This document shows positions 39,084-50,309 of a DNA stretch of 64,000 nt, piece after piece; positions within the stretch are counted from its first letter, which is position 1; every line of letters starts with the position of its first letter. This DNA comes from Drechmeria coniospora (Eukaryota > Ascomycota > Sordariomycetes > Hypocreales > Ophiocordycipitaceae). The stretch is taken from the NCBI RefSeq assembly GCF_001625195.1, contig NC_054391.1, forward strand, positions 930,001 through 994,000, given 5' to 3'. The notes under the pieces were generated by a model that worked only from the letters and a program-made list of their open reading frames with translations, had not been told where the DNA came from and searched no databases. The translations under genes and the position numbers were made by a program.

Positions 39084-41203
39084 ATGGCGGCCCCTCCAGC
39101 GCGAAGAGCTCCCTACAAGGACACACTGCAGCCGGCCTTGCATAGGCGCTTCTCGTCCACGGCCACCGTCCTGCTCGCCGTGTCCTACCTTGAGGCCGTC
39201 CTCCTGGCCAGCTGGTCCTCCTGTTCGCCCCCCCCCCCCCGTCCCCGGTGGCTTCGACGAGCAACCCACGCTGACGCCGGCCTGCAGACTTTTGGTCCTG
39301 GTTTCCGATAGGGCCCACGGGCGTCCGAACCGCCGTCATCTTCTCCTGCGGCCTCGCCATCCTCGTGCTTCGGATAGCTCACTACCATGTTGGCCTGCAG
39401 ACGACGGGCTCCGGCCTGCAGACGTTGACCTCCTCCCTGCTGAGCTTGAAGACGTACGAGATGGGCTTCTGGTACGGCGCGTCGAGTTTGCTGTTCTGCC
39501 CCGTCTTCCTCCTTTCCATGTCCGACGCGTCGAACCTGCAGTGGATCACCTACTTCGGCGGCCATCGAGCGAGGCTGAACGAACGACCGCTGTTCCTGCT
39601 TTGCTACCTCGGAGCGTGCGCCCTGCTGCAGACCTTGAAGCATTTCCGGCATGACATCGACCGACTGGACCTCGGCCCCCGAAGAGGCCGCAATGGAGAG
39701 CCAGCCCACGGCACTTGGGGCATGGTGCCGAAACCCTTCCGCGCCGTCCTCGTTCAGCTGCCCATCATCCTGGTCGGATGCGTCACGCAAGCCATCACGG
39801 CCACCCTGCTCTCCCTCGCGCTCTACTACCTATTCCTCCGCTCCTTCGCATGGGGCTGGGCCCTCGCGCTCCTGCGGCCCTTTTTCAACCTGCCCAAGAC
39901 GAGCATGCTCCCGCCCACCTTGCCCACCGACTTGTACCTGCTTGGCCGTTGCCTGTACGCCGGCATGCTCATCAGTCTTGTTTGGTCCGCCGGCAACGCC
40001 GCCTTCTCCATCCTCATGGTCAAGGAGCCTCTGAAGAACGGGAAACCGTTGACGTCGGAATCCAAGGACCCCAACGGCAGCGTGCTGAACGGCTTGAAGA
40101 GCAAGAAGCTGTCCATCCAGGCAAGTCTTGACCGTCATCATTGCCTTTCAGCCCCGGCCCGGCAATGGCTAACATGGAAGCAGTCGTTTGCCATGTGGGA
40201 GCTGGCGCTCATCGCCCAAGATTTTGGAACTCGCCGGCAGGCCATTTACTGCGACATTGACCGCAAGGACGGCTCCATGTGGGCACAGATCTACGCCATC
40301 TGCATGGCCCTCTTGAAGAGCATCGAGGTCAACGTCGACAACTACGGCAAGCCGCCCGCCGTCGCCGCCGTCGAGCCCGCGGCCGCACCGCCGAAGCAGC
40401 GAGTTTCGGCGCCGCCGAGGGAGGAACCGATACTGAGCCAGAGGAGCCCCGCGTCCGGCCTGATGGGCGGAGTCGAGAAGGCGTTGGGCCAACTCGCCCG
40501 GGCACCGGGCCCGTCTCCCGTCTCGGAGCTCAGCCCCGTGGCCAAGAAGACGTGGAACAGCGCCATGGACCGAATGCTGAGCAAGGAGCGACAGGCGACG
40601 CTGTCGCCGGGGCACCTCAAGGGCGAGCTCGACCTGTGGACGGCGAAGCTCGTGAAGATCCAAGGCGCCGGCACTCTGCTCCGACAGGACTTCCGCACTC
40701 GCTTCGCCGCCGCCGTTTTCGACGCGCCGTACGCCGAGCCGACGCTCTATGCCAACGCCGGCCGCGCGCTCTGCCAGTTGGCGGTCCACAGTCTGGCCGA
40801 GGACCAGTTTGGCAACGTGCACCGGGACGTGGCGAGCATAGTTCGCACGCTGACGTCGGTCATTCGCAAGGTGGACGCACTCAAGGCCCGCTTTCCGATG
40901 CACTGGACCGATCCGTCCGGTAGCCGGGAGAGCCCCGAGATCGAGTACATGCTGGACGCTCTACGAACCGGCTTGGGTCAGGTCGTGGCCAAATTCGAGC
41001 CGTACAGCGGCGACTTGACGCTCTCGCTCGGCGACATTAGGCTGGCCAAGGAAGCTGCGGCCAAGCCCATGGCGCCCTTGAGTGAAGGGACGCCGAAGCC
41101 GACGGGCACGTCCAGCGGCACAAGCCATGCCGAAGGAAGCAGGGGAGAGGCTAGACGGCTGCAAAGGAGGGAGCAGAGACCGGAGATGGAGCAAGTTCGG
41201 TAA
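39084..41203 (+). CDS. NDC1: Nuclear pore membrane protein Ndc1
   Basis: Exons 39084-39222, 39288-40120, 40184-41203; 663 aa. Ndc1 anchors nuclear pores and spindle pole bodies in the nuclear envelope. The start MAAPPARRAPYKDTLQPALHRRF matches fungal Ndc1. Six hydrophobic segments occupy roughly 25-280; the C-terminal half is soluble (SFAMWELALIAQDFGTRRQAIYCDIDRKDG..). Intron 1 (65 bp) has an atypical GTTCGC donor followed by 13 C residues; its removal restores YFWSWFPIGPTGVRTA, strong proof. Intron 2 (63 bp) has a GC donor (GCAAGT) with branch GGCTAACAT and AG acceptor; it is in frame and stop-free, but homologues lack those 21 residues. Confidence 0.92.
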
Positions 41204-42010
41204 GCCGAATTCGTTCAAGATTAACAACAAAACGAAGGAGAAGATGAAGATCAAAAATCCGTCTTGCGCCACCATATGTATCACGAAGCAGAGGGGGTCG
41301 ATGGCACGGGACAGGCGATGAAGCCGACAACTATTGCGCAATACATCGGCTGGGCAGTGTATCGTCGCCGTGCCCCGACGACTGTGTGACGTTTTGCCGT
41401 CTGCCAGCTTGGCTGTGGACAAGGTCGAGCCGCATTGCCGTCGTCTCGTTCCCAGCATCCCCTGCAGCCACATGGACAACGGCCAGCGCCAGCACGGTGA
41501 TGCGGCCCGTGGAGACGGATGTCGAGGCCAAGGCACCGACACTGGCTGGATCCTCCCGTCGTCGTCGGGACCGAATTCACCGAGGGAGAGTGGCTTCGGT
41601 CCTGCTCTCGCAGGAACATGATTACTGTGCGACGACGACAACACAGCCATCAATGCGACTACGGGCACAGGGTGTGGTCCGATACCTTGTTCGACCTGTT
41701 TACGCTGTTCAGAGCAAGATGCAGCACTTGTGTTGGCGTCGTACGTCGTACGGAGTGGTACAATGGAACACTTTGGCGTCCTTGCCGGACACCATGATGA
41801 CCTCCATTATAATGTCGCAAAGCGGGACAGACAAGTGTGGTTTTCGACGACAACAGAAGATGATGCAAGCTGTCAAGGAAGAGCTAGGAAATCGCCAACC
41901 CTTGCGTCATTATGCAGGAACCATGTGAGTGAGGTATGCGGCTGGGTGACAATTGGAACAACATATTCGCTTTACGATGTGCGGTACAAAAGTGACGTCT
42001 ATATGCTTCA
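41204..42010. other. Intergenic between convergent NDC1 and the subtilase gene
   Basis: Shared 3' flanks. I see no gene or repeat; short frames here carry no known motif. Confidence 0.55.
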
Positions 42011-44826
42011 TCAGAATCCTGTCCCAATATCGACTCCGCATCGTCGTTGCTTGCGTCTATGATAATATTGGATGTGGAATGGTGGTGTCTCGGCAACGTC
42101 CCAGTCGGATCTCTTTGCCGCATCGCCAAAGATCCGTAGTGCGCCGAGGACGAGGAAATATTTGCCCGCAGGCGCATACTCTCCCGAGGCGAGCTTACCG
42201 TTCCAATCGTGCGAATTAGGACCGAGCCAATTGTTTTCCTTTGGGAAGCCAAAAGGTTGGCCGACTGTCTTGTATCCCCAGTGGTCCTCCCTCGTCAGGT
42301 TCGTGGGCAGGCTCGACATGGGTACAAGGTGGGCCGTCAAGAGAGAGGACCCAAGAGTTAGATTGGCCGTGATGGCAGGCAGAATCACCCCTGAGGTGCC
42401 ATTTTTCTTGCCGTCTTGTCGCGGCATGGTCAAGGTTTCGTTCGCCGGAAGGGCAGCGTGGCTGGTGTCGTTGGAGCGTGCGATCCAAGCACCGTTGGGC
42501 TTCAACTGCGTCGTGCCACGGAGTGAGCCGGTTAGGCCTTGGTAAGGTATCGATAGATTGGTACCATCATCACCATCAATACGAATCCAGCCTGACCAAA
42601 GGGGAAGACGCTTTGGATCCAGGCCGTCGGGAGGGGTAAGCGGCACTTCAAAGGAAGTCGAACTGTTCGGACGCAACGTAATGGAATCGGAGCCAAAGGC
42701 AATGGTTGCCGGCGCGCGCACTGCTTCGTTGGGGAACTTGCCGGCAAAAATACATGCCTGGTCCATGGTGTACATGGTAATGGCCGGCACGTTCGAGAGC
42801 TTGTAGGTAACCTCGCGGGGCCCCATGTTGCTGATGGTAACGTTGGGGGTTTGAAGGAAGTGATCGGTATCGTTGAAGGACAAGGCGTAGGGCTTAACCA
42901 AGGTCGTCGCAAAGGCCGCGTCGTAGGCTTGGACAAGACCACCACCTTGCTGCGCCACCGGAGCATAATAGTCGTAGTCCTTGTCGCCATCATGAAAGGG
43001 TTGGGGCTTGGCCGTAGAAGACAGCAGGCTATTGATCAGTTCCGGATCAAAGGTATTATTGCGGACCTGGCCGACGAGGGCAATGATACCTGCCACGACG
43101 GGGCAGGACATTGACGTTCCGGACTTTATGGCATAGCCACCCAAGGGCAAAGGGTAGGTAGAGAGGATTCTGGTACCGGGGCCTCCGACTTGAGGCTTCA
43201 TGTCCATGTCTAAAGTCGGACCCCATGAAGAAAAGACGCTAACTCGGCGGCCAGTGGCGTTATTGACGTCGTGCCGCAAGTAGGTATCGGATAGGGTCGG
43301 GCTCGCCATGTGCAGCGTCACCTTGTCGCCGCGGTCGACAGCCTCGGACCAGGCAATGGCCGTCTCCTTGGTCACCATGCCGGCGGCGAGGATGCCATTG
43401 GTGGTATCCAGGCTTAAAGTGGCGGCGCCGGGCCTGTCGCCGAATGCCAACACGTACCTAGCCCCCTTGGCCGCCGCTTCCTCAAGCTGCTTGTCGAAGT
43501 CACAATGGTTGTCAAGGTGGAGGAGGAGCACGCTGTCGGCTAGGTTGGGGGCATCTTGAGGCAGCTTGCCGCAAGTAGCATTGATGGCGTCAGGGTAGAT
43601 GTACAGCGGGAGAGTCACGGCATCCCATGCCCTCGGATTCCCGGGAGAATAGCCGAAGGCGGTGATGCCCTCGCCAGCATCGACGGTATAATTTGCCTTG
43701 ACGAGGATCGACGTCGTCTCGGTGGTGTCGAACGAGGCAACCGAGGTCGAACCCTTGGCCGCCGACGGCGACAGAGCGGCGAAAAGGCCATAGGAGCCGC
43801 CGTTGCCGGCCGAGACGACGCAAGGGACGCCTCTCTCGACGATGCGCTGGACGGAAACGGACCAGGGATCGGCAGACCAGCCGCTCAAGCCACCGATGGA
43901 GAGGCTGATGATGTTGGCGCCATCCTTTCGGGCTCGATGAAGAGCGTCGACGAGAATGTCGGTCTCGAGAGGACCGTGGCAGCCGTGGATGCGGTAGGCG
44001 CCCAGAGTAGCGTCCGGGGCGATGCCGCTGAAGCCAAACTCGTTCGGCAGGGCGGCGATGATGCCGGCCGCATGAGTGCCATGGCCGTTGCAAGTATCTC
44101 TCGGGTCCTCGTCAGGGACAGGCGTGTTGGTACCGTCGTAGCCGTCGCCGACGTGGTCATGACCGAAAGCCACATGACAACCGGGGCCGAAGCAGCCGCC
44201 GAGGGCCGGGTGCGTATAGTCGACCTAGCGAGCGTGAGCAAGGCCGGTAGCGGTTCTCGAGGGGTACCACACGTACGCCCGAATCGAGGACGGCGATCTT
44301 TACACCCTTGCCGGTGAAGCCGAGGGCCCGAAGCTTGTCCACCTGGGTCATGACGTGCGGCGGGAAGGCGGTGAAGGTCTGGTTGGCAAGGGAACGTTTG
44401 TGCTTGGCCGCCCCGTGGGACATGTCGGGGTCCACGGCGGTCCATTCGACGCTCGAGTCAGGCCTCTGGTGCAGGTGGACGGGATAGTAGGTGCGGACGA
44501 TGGAGTGCCGCTCGGCGAGTGAGGCGGCCACGGCCTCGCAGTCCTCGGCGGGGTGCAGGCGGATGGAGAAGCCGTTGAGATCTTCGTAGCCGTAGCGGAT
44601 CCGCAAGGTTCCGAGCTCGGCGGCCGCCTCCTCGAGCGCCGTGGCATCCTGAGGGAGAGAGGTTAGACGCGAGCCTTGATCTTCAGACGCCAGGTTGGCC
44701 ACCTACGGAGCCGTGCTCGACCTCGAAGATGTAGGCGCAGGGCACGATGGGATCGGCCGGAGACTTGTCGGCGAGGACGGTCAAGGCGGCGGCGGCGAGC
44801 GACGCGAGCAGTGCCGGGCTAACCAT
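42011..44826 (-). CDS. Secreted subtilisin-like serine protease (S8, PA-domain type)
   Basis: Exons complement(44707-44826, 44277-44648, 42011-44224); 901 aa. A signal peptide (MVSPALLASLAAAALTVLA) is followed by a propeptide (about 25-135). The catalytic triad is complete: Asp162 in VLDSGVDYTHP, His212 in GHGTHAAG, Ser535 in SGTSMSCPVVAG; the oxyanion Asn lies in SAGNGG. A protease-associated insertion (about 360-450) sits between His and Ser, as in the minor extracellular protease/Vpr and cuticle-degrading groups. The C-terminus is a beta-sandwich-like region (Fn3-type) with many N-glycosylation sequons (NDTS, NATC, NLSI). Introns of 58 and 52 bp restore HGS-DATALEE and DSG-VDYTHP. An extracellular protein-degrading enzyme; its target is unknown. 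Confidence 0.93.
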
Positions 44827-44868
44827 GGCGGCGAAGTCTCTGGCCTGCGAGCTCGAGGGGATGAGCCC

Positions 44869-45130
44869 GAGGTGGAAGGAGGAGAGGAGAAGCAAGGAGA
44901 GAAGGAAGGAAGGAAGGAAGGGGAGGAGGAACAAGGAGAGGAAGGAAGGGGAGGAGGAACAAGGAGAGGAGGAAGGAGAGGAGGAAAGGGGAGAGAAGGA
45001 AGGAGAGGGGGGGGAGAAGGAAGGAGAGGAGGAACAAGGGAAGGAGGAAGGAGAGAGGGAGGCAGGAGACGAGCAAGGCAAGAGACGCAAGGCAAGAGAC
45101 GCAAGGCAAGAGACGCAAGGCAAGAGAGCG
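44869..45130. repeat. Purine-rich strand-asymmetric repeat upstream of the subtilase
   Basis: Plus strand is almost all A and G in GGAAGG, GGAGGAAC-AAGG and AGGCAAGAGACGCA words; the subtilase coding strand is therefore a long pyrimidine tract just upstream of its ATG. The last part is a 14-bp repeat, GACGCAAGGCAAGA. Confidence 0.85.
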
Positions 45131-45559
45131 GCCGGTGGCGATGGGGGACTTGGGTTTTTTATACGTCAATACATTTCCACGAGCACCACTACGGAGTAGC
45201 ATGCCGTACAGGTAGGCAGGGACAGGGAGGGACATGAAGTTCGCCAAAGGCACAACTTCCCCTTCACCCGCTCGCACGCCGGCAGCACAAGCACTGGCAG
45301 GCTGCGGAAACGCCGCGGCCTACGGAGGACATGAAGATCCACAGGCTCACGCACACTCGTCTCGAGTCATGGTGTCGTGCTGCCTGCAGCCGGCGAGATG
45401 GGCGCGAGCACGACGACGGGAGGAACGAGGGCGCCCACTGTGCGGGTGCAGGCGGTGCGAGGACCTTGCCGATACCCTCGGAGCGGCCAGCAGGGCCAAG
45501 TTCATCAAGGTGCCAGTACAAGAAAGGACGAGGCACAGACTATAATGGAAGTAGGGTTG

Positions 45560-45626
45560 AGATGCTAGTAGGTGCAAGCAAGCACGTAAGGATTACAGAT
45601 GCTAGTAGGTGCAAGCAAGCACGTAA
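45560..45626. repeat. Direct duplication of about 32 bp
   Basis: GATGCTAGTAGGTGCAAGCA plus AGCACGTAAG occurs twice, separated by about 6 bases. Confidence 0.85.
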
Positions 45627-46550
45627 GTATTACTTGCAGTGCTCGAACGGTACAATGGGCAGGAGAGCATAGGACGTCGAATCTCGAACGGCTACCCACT
45701 GTAGACGCTTGCTGGACGAGTGCGAGTGCGCTAGGAGAGAATGGGAGGGAGGCGGGACGAACGTTAGGCCGTGATTGGCTGGCTGGCAATACCCGTAAGG
45801 GTCTGTCAGGCTAGACTGTCCCGTAGGAAACAAAGTTCCTATATCAGCACTTGAACTAAGTACTGCAGTAGTGTCCGGAGTGCTGCGCAGCACACCTGCA
45901 AGACAAGAAAATACTTGTCGCCAAGGAAAGCTGAGCCGACGGCTGTATTTTTTTGCTCGACCTGACGCTGGCATTTGTGCGTGGATATATTGCGTCGGAA
46001 TTAGGCCCGGCTCTTTGCCGGATGAACTGCGTCCGACACGGTTCCTAGCACTGCCAGTCCTCGCCGGTGCTGGCATGACTTGCAGTACGGGTCGGTAGTT
46101 GGGAATCAGCAAGAGCCCCATGTGTTTGTTTACATGGCTGGCATTATTCCGTACCAATACTGTACTTGCACACCAACCATGCATTATTACGTGTACAAGT
46201 AATTACTTACGTAATGCAAGTAGAAGCCAATGCACCTTGTGCTCCCGTACACGGCTCCAGTAACAAGCCGTTTCGGGCACAGTTCACGAACCGTGGGGGA
46301 AGACATGGGCGCGGGCGTCGGTCGCGGGCGGTGACAACGGCGGTGACAATGGCGGTGACAATGGCATCGATCGAGCCGGCGCCGATCCTTGCTCGACTCC
46401 GCTCGAGTGCCGATGCTCGTCCGTCGACGGTGCATGCGAGCGAGAATGCCAGGGAGACGGCAGCGGTGTTGGGCAAGGCCACCGCCCTGGCGAAGGCGGA
46501 TGCGACAAGTACTTGCAGCACGGCGTAGTATACATGCACAAGGGGTTGTA

Positions 46551-46629
46551 CAGTGGGGTGGCAAAAATGTCGATGCAATTTGTAGGAGCGGCGCTACCGA
46601 AACTGAATCGTCACTTTTGTCAAGCGACG
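46551..46629 (+). mobile_element. MITE copy C, about 79 bp
   Basis: Starts CAGTGGGGTGGCAAAAATGT after TA and carries both arms (ACTGAATCGTCACTTTTGTC). The right end is mutated to AAGCGACG, followed by TA. Confidence 0.8.
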
Positions 46630-46910
46630 TACGTTGAAAGCTACATGTACTCTGTACTCGGCGCGGAGCGTTCCGTGCATGTGCACACTTGTTGGTGTAA
46701 GTACGGTACGGTAGATGGCAGCCGTACCGCAGCATATATTAACTTGTACGGTAATCACTTGCATATTAATAGTTGTGCATGTACGGAGTACTTAAGTACG
46801 CGTACGTACATGGATGCTTGGACGTATTACTTGGCAGTACACATGGGCAGCACGTGTTATTCCGTCGCTGCGATTCCTACGGGTTGACCGACGACGTACA
46901 GTACACTTTA

Positions 46911-47070
46911 TTTGACCCTTGACCTTCCGGGCGATGGAACGACGGACGGATTGGACTGGTGACTTGGCTGACCATGCATTACAGCGCACTGCCACCGACC
47001 ATTTGACCCATGATTTTACGGGTGATGGATGACGGATTGGACGGATCATTTGACTGACTGGCGATGGAAC
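46911..47070. repeat. Imperfect direct repeats with TTTGACCC..CGGGYGATGGA
   Basis: Two copies of about 45 bp (from 46911 and from 47002) share TTTGACCC, TGA, CGGG[CT]GATGGA and GACGGATTGGAC. A third partial copy starts near 47048 (TTTGACTGACTGGCGATGGA). Origin unknown. Confidence 0.6.
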
Positions 47071-47974
47071 TCGCCCTGCGACGGATCCTTGTTGTGCGGG
47101 TGTACGGAGTGCGTGCATTATTATTTATTATTAGCCGTGATACATGTTTGGTCAAGTTCATGGTTGCAGCATCCGCCTTGACCAAATTAGGTCACGACAC
47201 CGCGGGACTGGCGTGGCCGACGTGCAGGGGGATGGCCCAACAGGGCACGCCGCGAGGCTCCATTGGGATGGATGGATAATTAATACCCTGTTGGGTTAGT
47301 TGGCGGGTGTGTCGCCGTGTGGTGCAGGCAGCCATCACTGCCTGCGCTAGGTTTACAGTACTTGCACCACACCTCGGCACGAAGAATTGACCCTAGAATT
47401 TAATAGCAAAATAGTATTGCACCCAAGTACTTGCGCCGCACACGCTCTTTGCATGCACAACTACAACTGCAAGTACGCATGTGCGGTGCACTTACTCCGC
47501 AAGTACAGCCCACCTACAGTGAGCACCTACTGCGCACCGTACAGTACTTGCAGCATATGCCGTGTAGCACTCCGTTTTGGAATCCATCCAGTTCGTTGTT
47601 GGGCTGCCAGATGAGCAAAGCCAAGCAATTCCTCCGATCGGTTCTGCTCCGTGATACGAGTCCTGCGCGTAATCAATTGCATGTACGTACTTTGTACCGT
47701 GTACCTAGTACTCCGTACGTATCGAGTATTCAAGTAGGTGTGCTTGTACTTGCCGCGATAGAAGCAAGTCCTTGCAAGTGCCTGTAGGTGTACTTGCTGT
47801 AAAGTCGTTGTGCTGCAACACGTTGTACATGCACTGTAGTTGTACGGTACCGTACAGTAATTACTCCCTACGCTGCATGTTCTTCAGGCCTTGGCATGTA
47901 CGGAGCACAGCACAGCGGCAGCGCAACCACATGCAGGTCGTTGTACATGTACACCTTCTGTGCTTGTCCTCGTA

Positions 47975-48054
47975 CAGTGGGGTGGCAAAAATGTCGATTC
48001 AATTTGTACGAGTAGCGCTACCAAAACTGAATCGTCACTTTTGTCAAGTGATTG
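47975..48054 (+). mobile_element. MITE copy D, 80 bp
   Basis: CAGTGGGGTGGCAAAAATGT to AAGTGATTG, with TA on both sides. Nearly identical to copy E. Confidence 0.85.
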
Positions 48055-49012
48055 TACAAGTGGGTGTGCGCCCTGGCCTTGCCCATCGCCGCTCGAATCC
48101 TCCAACGGAGCACTCATGTCCGATGTTGCTGCAAGTACGGAGCACGGGGTATGGAGTGCGGCGCCCCCACCGTGCGTGTGCTTGCAGTGCTTGCACCCTG
48201 GCGTATCGTCGCATGCACAAATGGGCATGCGTCCACTTCCTCGTAGATGTTCGTACGGCGAAGAGTGGCAATGAATGCGTGCAGTGGGACGCCGTGCACA
48301 CGCTGTACTTTTGCGTCCCAGCGTACTTGTGCGTCCAAGTGTACCTAGTAGGTCCTTGCTTGTGCGTCCGAGGGTACTGTGCTTGCATCAACACGAACCC
48401 AAGTGCTGCACGCAAGTACTCGAGGACCGGCTGAAGTCGTCGGCGAAAAAGTACATGCAAGTCATCATACTTGCGGTATGTGCCCCGTACTATGTCAAGG
48501 TGGTTGTTATGAAGCCGAGCACGACGGAGCAGGTCTGTGTACTTGTGTTTGTGCTGCGCAGCTGCGAGTGCAGTGCACCGTACAGTGCATTTACTTGCCC
48601 ATGGCTTCCCCAAGGAGTAATGATACAGTACGAGTCGGTGCGGCGGGTGTGCATGTGCTGTAGTTGCGCTTGACCCATGTCGACGGGGGCACCGCACCGA
48701 GGCACAGAGTACCAGGGCCGCTGCTCCGTGAACGCTACGTACCTATGTAAGTAGTGGCTCAACACCTCACCCCCCCCTGCACTCCGCCGAGGGCACGCCC
48801 ATCGGATTCGCTTACGTACGAGCGTACGGCTCCCCACCACGGTACCACCCGCATGTTATTGCCCCCACGGGCAACTCGTGCGCACCGCTACCGAAACTCT
48901 GGTACCGGCTCAGCTCGGCAAGGCACGCGAGGAAGAAATGACGGTCGGCCTCGTCTGGCGAGTCAGATCTCCATCATCTACCCATGTCCCGTGGCTGGCC
49001 CTTGTACGCTGT

Positions 49013-49535
49013 ACTGGTACAACTACTGTAATTGCTCTGTGCTTATTTACTTAATTGCTCTGTGCTGCTGTACTGGTACAACTACTGTAATTACTCTGTG
49101 CCGACTCTACTTGTACGCTGTACTGTAATTACTCTGTGCTTATTTACTTGTACGCTGTACTGGTACAACTGCTGTAATTACTCTGTGCTGACTCTACCTG
49201 TACGCTGTACTGGCAACTACTGCAATTACTCTGTGCTTATTTACTTGCACGCTGTACTCCGTACTGGCACAACTACTGTAATTACTCTGTGCTTATTTAC
49301 TTGCACGCTGTACTGGCAACTACTGTAATTACTCTGTGCTTATTTACTTGTACGCTGTACTGGCACAACTGCTGTAATTACTCTGTGCTGACTCTACTTG
49401 TACGCTGTACTGGCAACTACTGCAATTACTCTGTGCTTGTTTACTTGCACGCTGTACTCCGTACTGGCACAACCACTGTAATTACTCTGTGCTTATTTAC
49501 TTGTACGCTGTACCGGCACAACTACTGCACGCTGT
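49013..49535. repeat. Minisatellite, about 11 units of roughly 46 bp
   Basis: The core ACTGTAATTACTCTGTGC alternates with TTATTTACTTGTACGCTGTA or TGACTCTACTTGTACGCTG and CTGGCACAACT. Unit length varies (about 37-58 bp), and a higher-order block recurs. Repeat translations give no known protein. Confidence 0.9.
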
Positions 49536-50012
49536 AATGATGCAACCAAGTACTGTAATTACTCCGTACAGAGTATTACTCCGCACCGACACGCCCGCCC
49601 CCGCACTAGCAAGGATAAGTAGTACTTGCTGCACTCGCATGTAATCACAACTACAACCACTCCCTACAGTGCACGAGGTCCCTCACGGCGACTGCCTGCC
49701 AGGTCGTGCCTCCGCGAGCGCTCACCATTGCGTCGAGGAAACATGGACGGAGCACGGATCAAGTACGGAAAAGGCCTGCAGCCATGTGCAGCCTGTATAA
49801 TAATATCCATCCGCCGCGACGGAGCGGCACCTCCATCCTTGCTCGTATTTTCCCCCGTCCTTGCATCGTACCGTAGCACCGGTAGGCGTGCTGGCGGCGA
49901 CGCCCATGAAAAAAAACCCAGGCATATAATTACATGCTCGGTGCTGCTCCGTCGAATCCCGTCGGCCAGTCCCTCCAGGTCCTCGAGCGACGATTCATCC
50001 GAACCTTTCTCC

Positions 50013-50265
50013 CGCGTCCTCTCTCTTCTGTCTCTCTCCATCTCTCTTCTCTCTCTCTCTCTATCTCTCTTCTCTCTCTCTCCATCTCTCTTCTCTCTCT
50101 CTCCATCTCTCTTCTCTCTCTCTCCATTTCTCTTCTCTCTCTCTCCATCTCTCTTCTCTCTCTCTCCATCTCTCTTCTCTTTCTCTCTATCTCTCTTCTC
50201 TTTCTCTCCATCTCTCTTCTCTCTCTCTCCATCTCTCCCCCCCCCCCTCTCTCCCTCTCTCCCTC
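50013..50265. repeat. CT-rich minisatellite, about 24-bp unit
   Basis: About nine units of CTCTCTCTCCATCTCTCTTC type, then C and CCCT runs. It ends about 45 bases before the ATG of the secreted-protein gene, on its coding strand. Confidence 0.9.
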
Positions 50266-50309
50266 CCTCCATCGACAACCATCCTGCCCGAAAGCCGAGA
50301 ATCTCGTCC

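Larger units (their letters stand above)
44827..50309. repeat. Gene-poor, repeat-rich interval of about 5.5 kb
   Basis: I find no supportable gene. Contents in order: purine-rich tract (44869-45130), unremarkable GC-rich stretch (45200-45540), short duplication (45560-45626), GTAC-rich sequence (46140-48800) with two MITE copies, a TTTGACCC-type direct repeat (46911-47070), a minisatellite (49013-49535), then a CT-rich repeat (50013-50265) leading to the next gene. Open frames inside are short or are translations of repeats. Confidence 0.7.

Noticed and set aside
49032..49537. Overlapping plus-strand frames of about 80-100 codons reading NYSVLIYLHAV-like repeats
   Set aside because: They arise from the 46-bp minisatellite; three frames show the same pattern and none resembles a protein.
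49626..50309. 228-residue N-terminal extension of the secreted protein (Ser/Leu/Phe repeats)
   Set aside because: It is a translation of the CT-rich minisatellite; a proper signal peptide begins at 50310.
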